Assembly (NCBI GenBank): GCA_949987705.1
Contig: OX465281.1
Coordinates: 256,094,542 to 256,158,541 of the forward strand
Direction of reading: 5' to 3'
Source: Thereva unica
Taxonomy: Eukaryota; Arthropoda; Insecta; Diptera; Therevidae
DNA length: 64,000 nucleotides
Positions within the stretch are counted from its first letter, which is position 1, and each line of letters begins with the position of its first letter. The notes beneath the pieces were generated by a model. The model worked only from the letters and a program-made list of their open reading frames with translations, did not search any database and was not told the origin of the DNA. The position numbers and the translations under genes are program-made. Below, in pieces: positions 23,296 through 34,172 of this stretch.

Positions 23296-24581
23296 TAAAG
23301 ACCCCCATTCACTTACAGGCCGCGCCGGTAGGCAGTGGCCTGTCAGACCAGGTCGACCGGCACGACTAAGCTTGAGACTCACTTTAACTGAGGGATAATA
23401 CTTCAGGTATCGGCCTGACAGGCCGTGACATGCAGATGAAATCATCATTCCCTACAGCAGTGGTTCCCAAAGTGGGGTCTGCGAAACCTTACAGTTCCAC
23501 GAAAAAATTTTAGGGTTCCGTGTCACCAGCGCCGAAGCGCAAATACATTCGCCGACTCACTGGCGCTGCGCCAGCCGTTTAACGCGTTCAGAAAGTGCGA
23601 GTAGCCCTTCTTCCTTGAAATTTGGTCTACGTCACGCCGCGTAACATTTTGGCCGCCATTCCATATTCCCATGTCGAGAGGGTTGTGAAGAAAATGGTAA
23701 TCCGCCCTCTTGAGATAGCCGCCATGGACCAAACGATATATTGAGTATACTATATTGCTTATGGTTTTCTACTTATCATACCCTTTCATTTGATACCCAT
23801 GTCGAAGGTGTTGTGCAGTTCAATAGTTCCATCCGCCCTCCTGAGACTGCCGCCATGGATCTAAAGGTATATTGAGTATTCCATATTGCATTGTCATCGG
23901 AGCTAAAGCTGTATGCAAAATTTCAGCATGATAGGATATCCGCAAGTATTTGAAAAATCGATTGCAAAATTTGTTCCGTGAAGAAAACAGTAATCCGTCC
24001 CCTTGAAACGGCCGCCATGGATCTAACGGTATAATGAGTATACCATATTTCATTGTCATCGAAGCGTTTGAAAATATATTAAAGGATAAATATATACACA
24101 TATCATATATTATTTTATTTTTTCATCGTTGGGTTCCGCCAAATTTTATACATTGTAGAAAGGTTCCGTATGAAATAAACTTTGGGAGCCACTGTCCTAC
24201 AGACACCCAGACGAAAATAACTGCTAAGCATTGCAGGTTATTAAATCAAAAATGTTCATGGCCTCAACGAAAGCTTCAAGGCGGATGCAGTCTCAGGCCG
24301 TGAACACACCCGCAAACAAGCGCGAACTCGAATGTGGATGGTTTCCTTGCTTTCCGTTATGTGCGGATACGGCGTGAATTCTTGCCTTCAATTCACGGCT
24401 CGAGAGTGAATAGAAGTTCAGATCTTCAGGCCCGAACTGACGATAAATGCGATTTTTGTCAGCTTTCTTGAACTTCAGGCCGTACAGTTGGCGGCCGGTC
24501 GGTGTATAGTAATACTAGGGCTCAAGGCGAAAACCTTCAGGTCACGGCCTGCCGTCGAACTTTGTGTAAATTGGGGCCTTA
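23296..24581. mobile_element. TA-flanked MITE (AAGGCCCCCAT type) interrupted by a hAT MITE
   Basis: The left terminus after TA (23296) reads AAGACCCCCATTCACTTACA. The right terminus before TA (24580) reads, on minus, AGGCCCCAATTTACAC, an imperfect inverted match. Inside, the word 'caggccgt' or its reverse recurs at least five times (e.g. 23416, 24295, 24478, 24547). Removing the hAT insertion 23458-24194 leaves about 545 bp. No coding capacity. Termini resemble those of 52862-53018. Confidence 0.5.
23458..24194. mobile_element. hAT-type non-autonomous element, 737 bp
   Basis: Termini CAGTGGTTCCCAAAGT (left) and, reversed, CAGTGGCTCCCAAAGT (right) match in 15 of 16 positions and have the CAG...TTCCCAAA form typical of hAT elements. 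The flanking 8 bp are CCCTACAG (23450-23457) and TCCTACAG (24195-24202), a 7/8 target-site duplication, as hAT integrates with 8 bp. The interior holds three diverged repeats of a block around 'ccgccatgga' (23721, 23850, 24012). No transposase frame. Confidence 0.85.
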
Positions 24582-24740
24582 AGATATGGGTAAATCCTAC
24601 ACAAAAAAATAGTCGCGCGACTCGTCGAATGCTGGAGAGTTCGAGCCAAGTAACACTGAACCGCGATAAGGCGATTAGAATTTAGAACTACAAGAAGGCA
24701 TACGCCGATGCCGATCCGAGCGTAATGAAATGCTTGTTGG

Positions 24741-25469
24741 GTGAGTGCTCACGTTTTGGTAGTTGCTTGTCCACCACAAGCGGAAAAACTAGGGGGACAA
24801 GGGAGTCCGAATTATCAGTTATCTCAAATAAAATCTTGCTCCCAACAATCCCCCTGTTTTTTGACACAGTTTATTGGCATTTACGAAGTCACCCAACTTG
24901 TTTATGACAGGATTGCTCCTCTTATCGATCCATACCTAAAAGAACAACAACATGGTTTTCGGAAAGGACTTTCAACAACTTCTAACCTTATGGTCCTTAT
25001 CTTCGAATTGCTATACGGTATGGAGAGCGGCCATCAATTGGATGCTGTCTACACTGATTTCAGCAAGGCCTTCGATCGAGTGGACCACGCCATCCTAATC
25101 GCAAAATTATTAAAGTTTGGAATATCAGGTTCTGGCCTGGAATTGTTAAAATCATATCTGAACGGAAGAACACAGGTTATCAGATTCCAAAGATTTCTAT
25201 CTAATGAGATCGAAGTAACCTCTGGCGTTCCTCAGGGTAGTCATCTCGGTCCCCTTCTCTTCAATATTTTCATCTCCGATCTATCCGAAAAATTAGCAAA
25301 TATTCCACATCTCTTCTACGCGGATGACCTCAAAATTTATAGTGTCATTGAGACCCAAACTGATGCTTCCTTCTTGCAGACAAAACTCAATGCCCTACAC
25401 GACTGGTGCACCATGAACAAACTGCAACTTAACACCAGCAAATGCATGCAATTACCTTCTCCCGCTTAA
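24741..25469 (+). pseudogene. LINE-C reverse transcriptase domain
   Basis: This is a 242-codon open frame. Palm motifs are all present: first catalytic Asp in DAVYTDFSKAFDRVDH (about residue 106), SGVPQGSHLGPLLF (about 161-174) and FYADD with the catalytic pair at about 195-196. Residues 1-45 do not read as a good RT N-terminus, and the frame +1 (24725-24907) carries better matching text, pointing to a frameshift near 24880. The initiator Met is therefore fortuitous. The frame stops at a point where the family normally continues, and the continuation is found in another frame. Confidence 0.85.
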
Positions 25470-25813
25470 AAAACACACAGAACCATAACTATTATCTCAA
25501 TGGCATAATGTTGAATCAGGTTGACCATATCGTAGATCTAGGCGTCGTCCTAGACCAAAAAACTCAATTTCAACCTGCACTAATATAACTGCCAGAGCCA
25601 ACAAACTTCTTGGTTTCATAAAGAAGAGAGCCAAGAGGAGAATTCGGTAATGTATGGGCCACAAAATCACTCTTCTGTTCTTTAGTCCGCCCTATCCTGG
25701 AATATGCGTGTCCTATCTGGGATCCTATATTCCAAGTGAGCAGCAGGAGGATCGAATCCATTCGAAAGAGATTTCTTCTTTTTGCCCAGAGACATCTACA
25801 CAACCCCCATGAC

Positions 25814-26041
25814 TAGAGGTCCCGCCAAAAGAGTTGATGCCGAGAAAGTCGCGTTTTCCATGCGCAGTAGAATCCCCGCATGCCGTTCCCGTCCCTTAGC
25901 CTAGTCGCAACAAATTTCGAAGGGGAAATTTGAAAATACATAAGCGCATTTCTTATCAATATGTGCGCAATTTTTATTTGTGTGCAGCTTTAATTTCCCC
26001 GGCTGCGCGCTCCGGCATCAACTCTTTTGGCGGGACCTCTA
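25814..26041. mobile_element. TA-flanked MITE inserted in LINE-C, 224 bp
   Basis: Body 25816-26039 has perfect 27 bp terminal inverted repeats beginning GAGGTCCCGCCAAAAGAGTT. It is flanked by TA on both sides. Deleting the element and one TA joins the LINE-C reading frame without a break (HLHNPHD then YQTLPHYLDRL), which proves that it inserted into an existing LINE-C copy. TA duplication fits Tc1/mariner-like mobilisation. No coding capacity. Confidence 0.93.
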
Positions 26042-26086
26042 CCAAACCCTGCCGCACTACTTGGACAGGCTCAAAGTGCTTGATCG

Positions 26087-26377
26087 TTGTCTAGCAGGAG
26101 GAAACTGCTCATATCTTGCGTTGCCTTTGACGTCCTAAGTGGAAAGCTTAAAGTGCAGTTTCTGTCGGACAGGATCAAATTCAATGATGTAGTCCGACAC
26201 ACACGATACACTAAACTACTTAGGGAATATCCACACCGCACCGATTACGCAAGGAACGAGCCCGTCAACAGATGCTGTATGGTTTTTAATAGCCATAGCT
26301 CCTCTTTCTCCCCTTCACTCAACAAGGCATCCTATAAAAAAATACTCAGATCCCCATTAACACAACCCCCTTTCTGA
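26087..26377 (+). pseudogene. LINE-C ORF2 C-terminus
   Basis: The 96-codon frame reads through SCVAFDVLSGKL, then VRHTRYTKLLREYPHRT and NRCCMVFNSHSSSF. The RHTR...HRTNYxxNxPxNRC...FN layout is the usual C-terminal signature of this RT group. It ends with a stop about 100 bp before the AATAAA-rich tail, so this is the genuine end of the ORF. The Met at 26087 is not a start. Confidence 0.75.
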
Positions 26378-26517
26378 CAATAGTAGGTTTTTAGAGCTGT
26401 TATAGTAATATATTGTAAAAGACTACACTATGTTTTTTAATCTAAGTATTATACCTAGTTTAAGTGTGCCTTGTTTGGCGAATTAATAAATAAATAAATA
26501 AAGATATCTCACCTAGG

Positions 26518-26572
26518 GGGGGGGGGTCGAAAAATCACAAAAATCACCTCATGTAATTTATGGGGACCCCAA
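26518..26572 (-). repeat. reverse 'CATAAATTAC' terminus
   Basis: An 11 bp G run is followed by 'atcacctcatgtaatttatgggga', the reverse-complement layout of 23117-23230. It follows the LINE-C tail almost directly, so LINE-C may sit inside the element whose left end is at 23117. Confidence 0.4.
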
Positions 26573-28084
26573 ACGACGTCGTCTGTTAGTCGACATTAAA
26601 ATATCTGACTGTTAATGATGTCAAAACTCAACCAAATTTTTTTTTATTTATTTATTTTTTTTTTTTGTAAAAATCACAAAAGGGTTTTCTTCTTCTTGCA
26701 ACATAAAACCACTCGAAAACACTACTGCTAAATATAAAACATATAAAACACCAAACCAGTTATGTTGGGCCGCGATTTTGTAACAAAACAAACATTTTTA
26801 GCGCGTCTTTTTATCGAAATAAAAAAATCAAAACCTTCATCACAAAATCCTAAAGATTTTTGCGTGTCTAGGAAAAGATTTTATTTTTTTTTTTTATTTT
26901 TTTATTATTACAAATTTTCAAAAAACTAGAAACGAAAAGAAAAAAAAATTAAAATTCAGATCATTGAATAAAAAAAAACAGACGCTAAAGCTTCCAATTA
27001 GTTCGTTATCTGCTCGCTGATTTGTTTCCTCCATTCCGGATAATTTATGTCTCAGTTCAAATCGAAAAGATAAAAATAATTTCCGTGATTTATATTTTGA
27101 TTTAGCGTTGATGACGAAAAGTGGTTTTAGTTGGAGTTAAAGAGAATGAATTTTTAGGTTTGTTTTTTGGTGGAAAATATTCTCCTCCGCCCTTTTTTTA
27201 ATGGCGTTACGAAATGATGGGAAATATGCAGATATGCAGAATCAAAAAACAAATATGTCTAATTTCCGTTACGATAGTGTCAACTGTTATTATTTCCTAT
27301 TATCATGGGAAGAAAGACACTGAAGTGTAATTTATAGCTTTGGGTGCTTCTAGAAATATTTAGTCGATAGTTTGAAGATTGTGTGAACAGATTGTAGAAC
27401 GGTGCTGGTGTCTACAGGGCCATAGTTTAACCATGGATTTGAAAAATCGAAATTTTGATTTTTGTTTCCTCTTGAAATATAATGCGTTCGTGCAGTGTAA
27501 GTTTATAGTACTCTATGTGTTAGTTGTTACTTTTAAAGAGAGCAAAATGATATCGTCATCTCTTTGCAGAGACTCCTAAGTGCAACCAACGACCAACGAA
27601 CACACTGCTTGAATGTACGGCTATGGCACCCTACCCGATGAAGTAATAAGCACAGATCTAATCCTTCTGATACATGGATCGAACTACATACCTAACCACA
27701 TAAATAAATATTGACCGAGGGATAGCAAATCGAAATCGGCGACGATATTCGGCATGTCTAAACCTCGGAAAAGAAGAAGCTTAGGGCAATACAGCAATTC
27801 CGAGTAAAATCAGTAAAGTAGACCACTCAGGCCCCGAAGAAGGATAAATAATCAGGTACCAAAGCCTTTCTGGCAGGATATTGGACACTTCTCTTCGAAA
27901 AACCGAAAGAAACGAGAAGTCAACCTCGGAACAAGCAGAATTTACTACAAAGACCTCAGCAAAGTTCCAGGACTAAAGATAGCGAAAACTTTTATGGAAA
28001 ATTAAATAGAACAATTTGAAAATTACTTTGAAAATTTGAAAAGATGTAGATGGCGAAATTGATCACTTTGTGCCACTCCATTTT
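26573..28084. other. no gene recognised
   Basis: This is AT-rich DNA with poly(T) and poly(A) tracts (26637-26667, 26880-26950). Frames are short. Around 27600-28000 composition is more even, possibly decayed repeat, but no motif is visible. Confidence 0.45.
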
Positions 28085-28320
28085 CACGTTATTTCAGTGA
28101 CGCTCCAGTGGGTGCTCTTACTTCAGCCTTGCTTCGTTTTTCCGAGCACCATACTTACAATATGTGCATGGGCTGTATCGGATTCCTCAATTCCACCTGC
28201 TCTTTTCCTAATCCTTGCAAATGATCTCCTCTCAACTCTCTCCAACCTACTTCGCTGCTTCAACCAGCACAGCTGTGATAACATCTATTTTGCACCATCG
28301 AGCCATTGTGCGAACGTATG
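28085..28320 (+). pseudogene. LINE-A reverse transcriptase scrap
   Basis: The plus frame 28070-28321 includes SIPPALFLILANDLLSTLSN, matching the LINE-A block SILSPALFLIFINGLLLIPSN. The FADD box that should follow is lost, since the next residues are RCFNQHSCDN. Only this motif-B region is recognisable. Confidence 0.55.
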
Positions 28321-28440
28321 AATGTAGGATCCCTTTCAAAGTTTTATCGCTATTACCAGCTCAGTCGGCTCAAATTCATAGCCTGCAGCCTTTTCGGGCA
28401 TATTACTGCCTACAAGTTGGTTTTTGAATAGAACGGCCTA

Positions 28441-28642
28441 GACTATACCATGGTACAATAATACAAGGTAGGCTCACAAGTAAAAGCTCTGTTTCCATCT
28501 TGAGAAGCTTCTACCACTTTTATATGAGAAAATATCTGAGTGACGTCACGAGAGAGCTTTTTTCCTTCGTGAACTAAGATCTGTGTGACGTCACGGGGCT
28601 CTTATCAGCTTACCTTGTAATTATTGTACCATGGACTATACG
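28441..28642. mobile_element. MITE, 186 bp, 8 bp target-site duplication
   Basis: The body 28449-28634 starts CATGGTACAATAATACAAGG and ends with its near reverse complement (one extra T). A perfect 8 bp direct repeat GACTATAC flanks it (28441-28448 and 28635-28642). An 8 bp duplication is the hAT/P-type length. The interior holds two copies of the palindrome TGACGTCA (28541 and 28587). No coding capacity. Confidence 0.85.
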
Positions 28643-29776
28643 ACAGTTTTCCCCAGTCAATATTTCCGCACTCGCATAAAATCTCAAAGTTTAAAGCCCA
28701 GTCCTGAAACTTTCGTACAACAGATACCATGCAATTTTTTGTGCGATAAAAGAGCCACAAAGTGCACTTTTGCGTTTACTTTTAGATGTAAACTGGTCTT
28801 AAACGTAAAGCTCATCAACAACGTATCGAGTACCCTCTGTCTAGACCATTGATGACGAACTTTTTTGGGGTAAAATTTTGTTCACTATATTTCTTAGTAC
28901 CAGCTCGTGGGACTAAGGTGTCCACTTAGAAAGATGTAGGGGAGGATGTTTAAACAATGCTTTTTCTGGTTCTCACTTTTAAAATCCCCTGAAAAGTTCA
29001 CGTTTCTTATATGTTTTACAACTTTTACTTTGGCAAGTGAAGAGCAAAAACTAAAGGTAGAAAACAAAAAATTGATATAAATAAAGCCACCATAACTTAA
29101 CGCACAAGGTGGCATCATGCCCAGGCCAGTTCCATATACTTTTTAAACATTGCATTTCATTAGGAGGGAGCAATCGTTTTAATGCTTCTTTAAAGGCGTT
29201 TTAGAAACATTGTAGAAAGCTTTCTATATAAACTCGATTCATGGGAGCCTGCGTTTAGTTTTGTTCATCTTTTGCAATTGCCTCTTCCTTTGAAACCCCG
29301 AGTGTGGTTTTGTCAAACTGGACCCCCAACAAAGTACCAAACAGGTCCAATTCTGCTTATCCGCCGTATCGAAAGAAAACGGACTCATTGAGTATTCTAA
29401 TGTCACGGATTTGGTCATCTAGATAATCGCCCTTATTCGTCCTATAAAATTCAACGATAAACTCCAGTAATGCTCCCTTGGAAGCATATTTGACAGCGCT
29501 CAAAATAAGTTCCCTTGAGCAGCTCTCCTAGTTTTTCCGCTAGGACACGTTTCGCACCAAAAGGACGAAACACGAAGTTTTACGACCGTGTATGTCATAC
29601 ACTTATGAAGTGAAACAAGTAGCCCAATCAATCTATAATAGCGCCATGTAATTTTTTGAAACAAAAAAAAAAAATTGTGATATAGCAAAAAAGTGACGCC
29701 GTAATCGGATTAGCCGTTTTAGAAATTAGCCACGACAAAAAGACGGACAAAAATTTCTAATTAAATGCATTCGCAT
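28643..29776. other. no gene recognised
   Basis: Short frames only. Nothing in this stretch resembles the repeat families found elsewhere in the window. Confidence 0.4.
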
Positions 29777-29898
29777 TGGCATAGACCATTCCAAACGCAA
29801 GTGTTGTTTTAGCAAATAGTCCCCCAGCTAAGCACTATGTCCAATGCTGCTTGGCCGCAATCCAACAAGAACCGTTCAACTGAAGCCGTCTGATGGCA
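29777..29898 (-). mobile_element. 5S-bearing element, partial copy (5S-like core antisense)
   Basis: The core at about 29799-29897 matches the 45 kb copy: 'gtgttgtttta', 'agtcccccagctaagcacta', 'tgtccaatgctgcttg' and 'gatggc'. The flanking body 'cattggcatagaccattccaaacg' corresponds to the body before the core at 39 and 45 kb. The terminal repeats are missing. Confidence 0.65.
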
Positions 29899-30090
29899 AA
29901 ATGTGCGCTCTCTCTTCTAGTAGCGGCACTAAGCACTAACTTAACTTGAGCGTACATAGTCATATCATACCTCATCGACCAATTTTCCGATGCTCTTCTT
30001 AATCATCACTGCGCGTTCCACAGACAATACATCCAGACGTACATAAGTGCAAAATATGTCTGCTCGTGAAAGATTTTTGTAAATATCGAG
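29899..30090. other. no feature recognised
   Basis: This is a spacer between a 5S-element scrap and an inverted-repeat element, with no readable motif. Confidence 0.3.
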
Positions 30091-30452
30091 TGCGCCAACT
30101 AGACCTTCGGTATTTCAACATCGGATAACTCTAACGTTTTTTAGCCGATTTTGATAAATAAGCCAGATTTGTTTAAGGTATTCTCTACCATTTATACCAT
30201 TTAATCGGGATAACGCGAACAGTTTTGCTTATTAACTCCACCAGAGAGTGTAAAATAAGCTTCGTCCGCCATACAAACTTTGTCCCAAAAATCAGGCTCG
30301 GCATCGATTATATTTGTCTTTTCTTTCGGTGTGTATTTACTCATAGCTAAAATGGTAGTGAAAGACGTTAAAGAATCGTGTACATTTGCCGAAACTGGAT
30401 AAAAAATATCAGAGTTATTAAATGTTAAAATACCGAAGGTCTAGATGGCGCA
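30091..30452. repeat. inverted-repeat element
   Basis: The left arm (30091-30135: 'tgcgccaactagaccttcgg' onwards, including 'ataactct') matches in reverse the right arm (30406-30452: 'agagttatt' to 'ccgaaggtctagatggcgca'). The spacing is about 270 bp. The outer limits and the target duplication are unclear, so it is called a repeat and not a defined transposon. Confidence 0.55.
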
Positions 30453-30644
30453 ATTGTGCTTATAAGCACTTTCGTCGGTCCGATAACTCAGCAAGCACAG
30501 CTCAGTTTAAGACAAGAGTTATAACAATGATTAAGAATAAATAATATTGAATACAAAAATGCGATAAGCTCAAAATCATCGAACTTACACCTTAAGCACT
30601 TGTAGCTTTGTCCTGTAAAAGTGTTCCGTTTTCGTAGTATGTAA

Positions 30645-31515
30645 GGTGCACGAAACTGTAGGCAGAAGAAATGAGCCATGCGGATTATCCTACGGTTGCG
30701 GATCTAAGATTACGATGAAGGCACAAGAGAGTTTATTTCGATGGAATAATGACTTTGATAGTAGTAATAGAATTTTGTCAGAGCTGCAATTAGAGAAATG
30801 GCAGAAAGAAAGATATGTATGTTACAACCAGATCCAAAGGCCGGAAAAGGAATTTGCATATCTTAAGAAAATCTCAGCACCAAAATGTTCATTGGCCATT
30901 TTGAAATATATGGTCATCCGATCACAGATCCTACGCCTACAATCAGCCATTAATTTAACACTCTTCATGAGAACGGATGCGAAGATGTTGCCGGTTTTCT
31001 TGGAAATGATACAGTACCTTGTTTTGGAAACATTAATTCAAGACGATTCTCGATCAAGAATGAGTTCAACGATCCTATTGATTGAGTTTGGTATAAGTTC
31101 GTGATCGTCAAAACAGGATTTGGCGCGTGCTTGTCTTATTATATACATATTTTTACGAAGACGTCAGAGGGTACAGCTGCGAGATGGATTTGGAGGCGAT
31201 TGAAACTAGAGCATTTATAAAATATTAAAAATAGAGCAGGTGACAGAATTGACTCCTGAGGGACTCCGACAGTAATGGGTTGATGTTGTGATTTGACGAA
31301 GCCAGAATTACCTTAATCGAACGACCAGAAAGAAAACTCTTAAACTCTGTAAAAACAAGTCCAGAGCTTGAAGTTTAGCTAGCAGAACTACTCTAGCGAA
31401 AGCTTTACAGATATCTAGGGCAACCAGACTATCGATGAAGACTTTGTGGTGATCTGTAAGACAAACTTCAAGATCACCAGTGGCGCCTAGTGCGTTCATC
31501 TCTCTCTGTAATGCT
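30645..31515 (-). mobile_element. LINE-A fragment, strongly decayed
   Basis: Near 31499-31380 the minus frame reads TGDLEVCLTDHHK, then DSLVALDICKAFARV, matching the LINE-A RT block STGDLLVCLTERINQ...ALVALDISKAFDRV. Nucleotide blocks at 30715-30790 ('aggcacaagagagtttatttcgatgga', 'gataatgacttt'-like) parallel 11538-11620 of another copy. The 152-codon plus frame over this region is an antisense shadow. 3' tail not found. Confidence 0.7.
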
Positions 31516-33489
31516 CAATCTTACAAGCGCGATTCTTCTCCCAGGCTTCTGTTTCCCGTCTGTGAACTGAGATTTGGGCTACCACAACTTCGATAAAAAC
31601 CTGGCCTGAAACTAGTAAAAGTTAAACGAGACTTTGTCAACAAATTTCTGACCAACCTAGCACCTGCTGAGTGTAGAAGAGGAAGCCCGAAAGTTGCGTT
31701 AATACAACACAAACACAATTTTTAATTATAAATGCAAATAATCGAAATTAATTTTTTTTTGCTCAATTTTCGTTTTGTTTTTGTTATTCAAATGCAAATT
31801 TTCGACCTGTTCATAATTTTTTTTGGTATAAAGGAAACAAAAATTGTAGAAAACGAACGAGACTCAAATGAGACTTTTGTGTTTTTTTAAGTCAAGTCAA
31901 GTTTTGTTAATAATTTCTGTCAACAAATCAACACTATTCAAACTTGAAGACTGGAAACTTTAAAGGAAGTAAAAATTTTGGAAAAAAGTTGACCTTTCGT
32001 CCTGGTGTGGGTTATGTGGGAGTATGGAAATTGCCACTATTAAAACTGAGTTGAAATTGAGAAATTGAGTAGTACAGTTCGTTTAATTGCTTTCTACTAA
32101 GAAACGTGGTGGAAATGCTTCTGATTACCTGCATAGTGGCTGCTACTGACTTACTTAACGACAACACAAAATACCTGTAATGTAATTCCCATTCAAAAGG
32201 TACGAGGGCATCGCAACCGCTTTCGGTATACACCTGGGAAATAAGTCCGAGGCTGCCGTCAATATAGGCATTGAGAGACTATACATCAGTAATTAGATAA
32301 TTAGGGACCGGTGAGAACGCGCAGAGTTGTTATTAGGACTATTCACGGCTTTCATAATCACTTAACCCCCAGCGAGATTAAGCGCTGGATTTTTATATTC
32401 AAATTCATCTCCAGAGATAATATCGCTGAAATGAATAGGTAGCTCTGCGCGAGGAGAGGAGGTTTCCAGGTTAATTGTCGCCTTTAAGATTGCTGTGGAG
32501 TCTCTTCTTCATTCAGTTCATTCAAAGTTTTCCACCATCTTTCAGATGAGATGCTAATTGGAATGCAGTTGGGCTGTCCCGAGATGCCACACTATCATCA
32601 AGTTCGGGGGCTCTTTAAGAAGAATTGTGAAACGAGTTTTGGGACTTGTGTGGTTTATTTGTGGTTTAAAAAGAATATGTACGAAATAAAAATAATTAAG
32701 AATCTCTTCCAAGAAGTGATGCCATTAATTTATTATTCAAAAAATCATCTTAGTCATCCCTTACATACACTGCGATCCCCATTACAGAATAAGGACACAA
32801 AATTTTTGAAATAGTTTTGACAGACTGTCTAGTCCTATACAACCAAGTTTGGATATGATGCGTAAAAGTGTTACATAACGAACAAAACAGGGATGAAACA
32901 CAATTAATATATTCGGGCCAATCTACCTGGAAACTTGGCCAGCGACTAAGAATAACTAATGGCCTACTGGAATATTTTGGGGATATTAGAGACAAAAGTT
33001 GGTCTGGAGATGGCTAGACGTCTTCTAGTCGATTGGTATCTTAAACTTGTTATAGTGTTAGAAGTGTTACAACAATGGCCAGGTGAAAACCACATTTTTA
33101 TTGACGTTTCTTTCGTGTGAAATTGCTGGTTACTGCTTTCTTAAAAATGATAAAATGTTTTTGAGTTTTTATTGTGAGGTTAAATCGAAATATTAGTCTT
33201 CTTCAGTTTTTTTCCGATAGATGGCGTCAATTGCAAATAAACAATGAATCAATGATTGCAGCGACACCACTAAACTCTAATTTGATTGATTGATAGGTGT
33301 CAGCTTGAGAGTTGCTTTGGTTCGGTGACGGGGCGACGGAACTTAATCAATGTGGATGGGGAGCACGTGAGCAAATAACCGCTAAAATGTAAAAAGTCTT
33401 ATGGCGCCTTCGATGAAAAATCATTGCTACCCGATCCCGAGTGAAAAAGAGAGGAGTATTTCGCGATGTGTGAGCTATAACTGCGTCGG
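31516..33489. other. no gene recognised
   Basis: Mixed AT-rich DNA with poly(T) tracts near 31750 and 31835. Frames up to 87 codons have no motifs. Possible decayed repeats, but none matches a family in this window. Confidence 0.4.
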
Positions 33490-33600
33490 TGTCGAAAGCA
33501 AATGCTGTTTTACCAATGTGGTCCCCCAACTAAGTACTGATCACACTCAATGCTGCTTGACCTCTGTCATCGATCCAGAACGGTTACCAAGATAATTGCC
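33490..33600 (-). mobile_element. 5S-bearing element, partial copy (5S-like core antisense)
   Basis: The core 33501-33583 includes 'tgctgttttaccaa', 'gtcccccaactaagtactga' and 'caatgctgcttgacct'. It is followed by 'ggttaccaagataattgcc', the family body block also present at 39560 and 45350. Terminal repeats are not visible. Confidence 0.65.
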
Positions 33601-33999
33601 TAAGATATGAAGCAATGCAACAACGACGAGTGGTGAAAATGGTGGTATAAAATACCATTCAGCTCCCTTTTTGCTTAATACTGCACGAATCGATTATGTT
33701 TTTTGACCGATAGCTTCTTGAAACTATTTCTGCAAAATGACGTAATCGTGTACAAAGTGACTTCCGTTGTCGCTGCAGAGATGAGAACAGTCGGGGTCAA
33801 CTCGACTATCACGTCCATAAGACTCCTTCCCACGGGAACTAGTTGTTTTGTGGTTAGGCGAATATCCGGATAGTCACTTACAAATAGGCCCGTTCTGACA
33901 ATTGCAGAAGGACGACTTTGGAGCTATTCCAGGTTCCATTATGAGTGCGTCTTACTTCTTTCCTGAAGACTTTTCAAACCATATGGCCGGATTATTGTG
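33601..33999. other. no gene recognised
   Basis: No motif or repeat boundary could be read here. Confidence 0.35.
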
Positions 34000-34172
34000 G
34001 CCTGCAGAAGATACAGAAGATCTAACCCTCTTCTTATTAAGTTATCCCTTTCTTTGCAGATCCCAGCAGCTTCTATAGGGGATCGCCTCTCCGAATAGGT
34101 GCACGTACTTCAGCAAGCGGGTCTATAAGGAGATCTTCTTCCAATGAAGGAGTGATTTCAGAAATGTCCAAC
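34000..34172 (-). repeat. repeat unit shared with hAT element interior at 37.9 kb
   Basis: The reverse complement of this stretch matches 37915-38130: both have 'tcactccttcattggaagaa' and then 'gat[t/c]tcctta', and further along 'agaagctgctggg[a/c]tctgca' and 'acttaataagaaga'. The two copies lie in opposite orientation and differ by indels. It may be a scrap of the same hAT family or of another repeat carried by it. Confidence 0.65.

Larger units (their letters stand above)
24600..26505 (+). mobile_element. LINE-C, 5'-truncated Jockey/CR1-like non-LTR element
   Basis: The plus strand carries an RT (24741-25469), then in other frames YLNGIMLNQVDHIVDLGV (about 25495), RPILEYACPIWDPIF (about 25690) and, after a MITE, the C-terminus (26087-26377) with FNDVVRHTRYTKLLREYPHRT. 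The 3' end is an 'aataaataaataaataaa' tail at about 26480-26502. No RNase H block was found. The 5' limit is approximate. At least two frameshifts plus the MITE insertion make it non-functional. Confidence 0.85.

Noticed and set aside
30646..31104. 152-codon plus-strand protein
   Set aside because: It is the antisense of a decayed LINE-A copy and has no family match of its own.
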